Positions 16,364-19,649 of a stretch of 19,649 bases of DNA are shown here, in pieces. The translations under genes were made by a program, and so were the position numbers. The stretch is from CBDHDN01 sp965261585 (GTDB lineage Bacteria > Pseudomonadota > Alphaproteobacteria > UBA6615): contig CBDHDN010000047.1 in NCBI GenBank assembly GCA_965261585.1, positions 1 to 19,649 on the forward strand. The letters run 5' to 3'. The stretch's first letter is position 1. Every line of letters starts with the position of its first letter. The notes under the pieces were generated by a model, which saw nothing but the letters and a program-made list of their open reading frames with translations, ran no database searches and had not been told where the DNA came from.

Positions 16364-16590
16364 AACACCTGTGCGCTGTTGTAAAGGATCGCCTGTGACA
16401 TGCCGACGAAGGATGCGCACAGGCCGCTGCCCATGAACAATAAGATCGTCAGACGGTCGGTCGTGATACCGGCGTTACGCGCGCCCTCCTTGTCTCCGCC
16501 CAAAGCGAACGCGGAGATCCTGCGACGGATCGACGGCCTGCGGCCGAAGCCAGCACCGACATGACGCCCTATGTCACCAGTGCGGAGGGT
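16350..16590 (-). pseudogene. Sugar ABC permease, internal fragment (5' of IS insertion)
   Basis: The frame reads RISAFALGGDKEGARNAGI, the conserved cytoplasmic loop of RbsC/FrcC permeases, followed by TILLFMGSGLCASFVGMSQA and LYNSAQVFAGQS up to the IS. Further upstream, similarity seems to continue in another frame as GVMSVLA, preceded by an in-frame TAG near 16570, so an extra indel and nonsense mutation are likely. The first helices of the permease are missing; beyond about 16590 nothing permease-like is seen. Confidence 0.75.
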
Positions 16591-16852
16591 TGAGCCGGCG
16601 GGCGCCGGGCTCAGGGCACTTGCCGAACGGCCGTCTTCTCGTACCCGATTGCGTCTCGGCGAGGTCTCGGATGCACCGACTGGCTCATCCCAAGCCGCCA
16701 GATCAGGAGGAATCACAACGTTTCCGATTCGATGCTCGATTGTGCTACCGTTTTCGGTGGTTGGGAGGAGTCATCTGGGAAATCCCGCTTGAATTAAGGT
16801 GGCGGAGCGCTCGCAAGTCCGACCCGCACGCGCCTTAGCCAGGAGGTCAGCA

Positions 16853-17839
16853 GTGAAAGCCCTGGTCTACGCAGGACGATGTGAGTTGGTGTACCGCGAC
16901 GAGCCGGACCCGGAGCCGGGTCCGGACGAGGTGCTCGTCAGGATCGATGCCGCCGGCATCTGCGGATCCGACATGCACGCCTGGCGCGGGCACGACCCGC
17001 GGCGTGTTCCACCGCTTATCCTGGGCCATGAGGCGGCGGGCACTGTTCTGGCCGGGCCACACGAAGGCACCCAGGTGTTTCTCAATCCCTCGATCACCTG
17101 TGGGCACTGCGCCAATTGCGTTTCCGGCCGTTCGAACCTGTGCCTGACGCGGGCGCTGATCGGCCTGCACCGGCCGGGCGCCCTTGCCGAGAAGGTCGCG
17201 GTGCCCGAGCGAAACTTGATGCCGCTGCCGGCGGGGTTCGATTCGGCCAAGGCGCCGCTGACAGAACCCTGTGCGACGGCTTGGCATGCGATCTCCCGCG
17301 GCGCCAGGGCCGGCTGGCGGCCGCTGCCGGAGGCCGAGGCTCTGGTCATCGGTGGCGGTTCGGTCGGTCTGCTGGGCGCGCTTGTCCTGCGACACTTCGG
17401 GGCCAAGGACGTGCGGCTCGCCGAAACCAATCGCCTGCGGCGCGCCACGGCCGAGCGTAACGGCATAGCTGCCTTCGATCCGGTCGAGGCGCCTGCGGCG
17501 CCCGAATCAGCCGACTTCGTTTTCGACGCCGTCGGCAGTGCGGCGACCCGCGCCGCAGCGGTCAAGGCCGTCAAGCGCGGCGGCGTGATCGTCCACGTGG
17601 GCATTCAGGAACCGGCCGGCGCGTTCGATGCCCGCACGGTCACGCTCCTGGAGGTCACGTTCGTCGGCGCCAATGCCTATATCGAAACGGACCTGCGTGC
17701 CGCGCTCGAGGCGCTTCATAGTGGCGCGCTCGGTCCGCTCGATCTCACCGAAGAACGGCCGCTCGCCGACGGCGGCCGGGCGTTTCATGACCTCGATGCC
17801 GGCGCAACGGCCGCCGCAAAGGTGATCCTACGCCCCTGA
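16853..17839 (+). CDS. Zinc-dependent alcohol (polyol) dehydrogenase, MDR family
   Basis: Intact 328-residue medium-chain dehydrogenase related to sorbitol, idonate and galactitol dehydrogenases. Catalytic zinc ligands are C37 (GICGSDMHAWRG) and the H59-E60 pair (GHEAAG). The structural zinc site has four cysteines, C83, C86, C89 and C97 (CGHCANCVSGRSNLC). The nucleotide-binding motif is VIGGGSVGLLGAL. GTG 16853 is the start: AGGAGG lies just upstream and family similarity begins with KALVYAG; the ATG-less frame extends further but without a site. It lies opposite to and between fragments of a sugar transporter operon, so a role in oxidising an imported polyol is plausible but unproven. Confidence 0.9.
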   Translation: MKALVYAGRCELVYRDEPDPEPGPDEVLVRIDAAGICGSDMHAWRGHDPRRVPPLILGHEAAGTVLAGPHEGTQVFLNPSITCGHCANCVSGRSNLCLTRALIGLHRPGALAEKVAVPERNLMPLPAGFDSAKAPLTEPCATAWHAISRGARAGWRPLPEAEALVIGGGSVGLLGALVLRHFGAKDVRLAETNRLRRATAERNGIAAFDPVEAPAAPESADFVFDAVGSAATRAAAVKAVKRGGVIVHVGIQEPAGAFDARTVTLLEVTFVGANAYIETDLRAALEALHSGALGPLDLTEERPLADGGRAFHDLDAGATAAAKVILRP

Positions 17840-17942
17840 CGCGGCAGCACCCACGGCGCTTCTTCCCTTCTGGAGAACTGCTGTTACCTTGGCGGGAAGA
17901 CTGGGGTAATAGGTGTTGAGATATCGAGATGTCCGGCGATCA

Positions 17943-18260
17943 TTAGTAGCCCAATGGCACCCAGTCCGGACCGACGATCGCGTCCGGATTCTGGCTTAGC
18001 GCGGTTCGGATTAGGTCCGCAGCATCCGGGCCCAAATTGTCGTAGTTCAGCGGGCCGAGCCAAGTCACGGAACCGCCCTGCGCCTCGACCACCTTGCCGG
18101 CGTCATCGGCCCCCCGCTTGACGATCGACCAGAACGGGTCGTCCGCGCTGCCGCCGACGACGAAGATGTTGGCACCGTCCTGAGCCATTACGGCTGTAGC
18201 ACTTGTCGCCATCACGGCCGTCGTGACCAGCGCTGTCAGCAGGCGTTTCGTTATTGTCAT
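17943..18260 (-). pseudogene. Sugar ABC substrate-binding protein, N-terminal fragment
   Basis: ATG 18260, after GGAGGAG, starts a 105-residue frame with a clear signal peptide (MTITKRLLTALVTTAVMATS, then AVMA as the cleavage site) and the start of a RbsB-like periplasmic domain: IFVVGGSADDPFWSIVKRG, LGPLNYDN, DLIRTALSQNPDAIVGPDW. The frame then ends at VPLGY stop, where family members would continue for about 200 residues. Only about 100 bp remain before the dehydrogenase gene, so the rest has been deleted. It is probably the first gene of the operon whose permease and ATPase fragments lie at 14476-16590. Confidence 0.85.
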
Positions 18261-18628
18261 GTCTGTCTCCTCCTGTCGAAGGGGTCCCACCAGCTCAGAA
18301 GGCTGAAGAGGTACATGAGGAACTTGTGCAGCTTTTTGGTGCGGAACACCGTGCCGTGGCCGAGTTCATGGGTTGCCACCATAAAAAAGCTGCCGATGGT
18401 TCCGTGGGCGAAGAGCGCAAGGGCGAACCCCAGCCAGATCTGCTGCGCCCAGAAGAGATAGACCAACGTTCCCGTCAGCGCGAACAGAGCTAAGTGTCCC
18501 CCGGCCTGGAACCACCCCTGCAGGTCGCTTCGCTTCGAAAGCTCACGCAGCTTGGCGCCTTCGATTGGGCAACGATACCAATCGACCCTGCGCGCTTTGC
18601 GTACTTCGGCAAGCGGTTCGTAGCTCAT
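18257..18628 (-). pseudogene. Fatty acid desaturase, N-terminal fragment
   Basis: From ATG 18628 (MSYEPLAEVRKARRVDWYR) the frame gives two hydrophobic stretches and the first histidine box ATHELGHGTVFRTKKLHKF, then a short aromatic segment LLSWWDPFD, after which similarity ends. Desaturases need three histidine boxes; the second and third are missing. The coding sequence runs directly into the leader and ribosome site of the binding-protein fragment, its TGA overlapping that ATG as ATGA. A deletion or recombination near 18275-18285 made this chimera. It would have been a membrane di-iron enzyme. Confidence 0.8.
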
Positions 18629-18788
18629 TTTCGTTTGTCCCTTCCCCTCCGCATCGTACGCGCGGTAAAACGGACAAAATAGCGGAAAAGCCGACATCGT
18701 GGCCCGAAGGTCCTGAAGATGAGGGCTAAGCGGACCCACCGCCGCGTTTCGCTGGATGGTGGCTAGTTCGGCGTAGGCCCAGCGTTTG

Positions 18789-19614
18789 TTACGCCGGAAG
18801 ATCTGCAGCCGCGGCGCCATCACGCCCGCTTCGCTCAATGGCCTCGATCTCTTTCGTGAGTTTGTCCATCTCGCGACCGGCCGCCATCATGTTCATGATC
18901 TCCATCCGGCTCACGTCCTTCTTGGCGAACGTGCCCATGCTCTGGCCGCGATTGAGGATCGTGAAGCGGTCGGCCACCGGAAAGGCGTGGTTGACGTTGT
19001 GGGTGATGAAGATGGTGCCGAGGCCGCGGACGCGCGCCCGGGCGATAAGCTTGATCACGACGGCCGCCTGATGGACGCCCAGCGCAGACGTCGGCTCGTC
19101 GAGAATAAGAACTCGTGCGCCAAAATGGATCGCCCGCGCGATTGCGAGACTCTGACGCTCGCCGCCGGACATCGTTCCCACCGCTTGATCGGGATCGCGC
19201 ACGTCGATGCCGATCTGCGCCATCTCCGCGCGCGACACGCGGGCTGCGAACTCGGCGTCGAAACGGCGTAGCGGGCCCCATCCCTTCTTGGGTTCACGCC
19301 CGATGAAAAAATTCCGTGCGACGCTCATCAGCGGAGCGACCGCCAAGTCCTGGTACACCGTTGCGATGCCACGGTCGAGCGCCGCCCTGGGCGAGGAGAA
19401 CCTCGTTACCTTGCCGTCAACCAGCATCCGTCCCCCTCGTCGGGTGATGCACGCCCGAGAGGATCTTGATCAGTGTCGACTTGCCGGCGCCGTTGTCGCC
19501 CAAGAGGCACAATACCTCACCGGCCATGAGGTTCATCGACACGTCGTTCAGAGCGACGACGGACTCGAAGAGCTTGGTGATGGAGACCAGCTCGAGGAGC
19601 GGCGGCGCCGTCAT
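18789..19614 (-). pseudogene. Sugar ABC transporter ATPase (FrcA-like), one frameshift
   Basis: About 274 residues when corrected. Walker A GDNGAGKST (39-47) is in the first frame. The second frame has the Q-loop area VYQDLAVAPLMSV, signature TMSGGERQSLAIARA, Walker B VLILDEPTSALG and switch histidine FITHNVNH. One extra base in the C run at 19432-19436 separates the halves; removing it gives HHPTRGRMLVDGKV. It is a single-cassette ATPase like FrcA, not the double-cassette RbsA. ATG 19614 overlaps the stop of the upstream permease as ATGA. Substrate cannot be told from sequence. Confidence 0.85.
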
Positions 19615-19649
19615 TGGCGCACCTGCGTGACCTTGCGACGGATGTAGTT
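19611..19649 (-). CDS. Upstream ABC permease, last codons
   Basis: The final 12 codons (NYIRRKVTQVRQ, stop) of a gene entering from the right edge, its stop overlapping the ATPase start as ATGA. A basic tail like this fits the C-terminus of a sugar ABC permease, which would be the expected neighbour. Too short for independent identification. Confidence 0.5.
   Translation of the reverse strand, partial: NYIRRKVTQVRQ

Overview
The window is GC-rich DNA with alphaproteobacterial character. The evidence is an ispA-dxs gene pair, an alphaproteobacterial-looking lipid A type phosphoesterase and FrcA/RbsA-type sugar ABC genes; a Rhodospirillales-like host is my guess from gene content, not a demonstrated placement. 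The most striking general property is decay. Core genes carry single-base indels, sugar transporter genes are cut into pieces, and several mobile elements are present. Some genes are nevertheless fully intact.

Layout. 1-1171 (minus): start of dxs and a triply frameshifted ispA. 1223-2985: an IS66-family element with 8-bp target duplications, its transposase broken by four indels; it lies between ispA and the divergent dxr. 3139-4364 (plus): dxr with one frameshift. 4376-8322: a 2-aminoethylphosphonate (AEP) biosynthesis module with intact phnW (plus), frameshifted ppd (minus) and an intact pepM fused to a nucleotidyltransferase (minus). Together these would convert phosphoenolpyruvate to phosphonopyruvate, then phosphonoacetaldehyde, then AEP, followed by nucleotide activation. 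8502-10497 (minus): class I fructose-bisphosphate aldolase preceded by a UDP-2,3-diacylglucosamine diphosphatase-like gene, each with two frameshifts.

10925-16349 is a mobile zone. Two 1414-bp copies of one IS3-like element lie in opposite orientations. Between them is a remnant of a phage- or plasmid-type replication module: the C-terminal part of a helicase/primase-like gene carrying a 103-bp MITE, a cluster of GGAACG iterons, and a CHC2 zinc-finger/Toprim primase. The second IS copy sits inside a sugar ABC permease gene, flanked by an unusually long 14-bp target duplication, and carries two separate inactivating mutations. Each IS copy has a hairpin at its end that would bury the orfA ribosome binding site in read-through transcripts.

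16350-19649: further fragments of sugar ABC transporters (permease, binding protein, ATPase), an intact zinc alcohol dehydrogenase on the opposite strand, and a truncated fatty acid desaturase abutting the binding-protein fragment. The original order was probably binding protein, permease, ATPase on the minus strand.

Two readings of the indels compete: real gene decay, as in a host-restricted or recently bottlenecked lineage, or long-read assembly error. The indels are unevenly spread, and substitutions, nonsense codons, insertions and deletions are also present, so I lean toward at least partly real decay. Read-level data would be needed to settle it.
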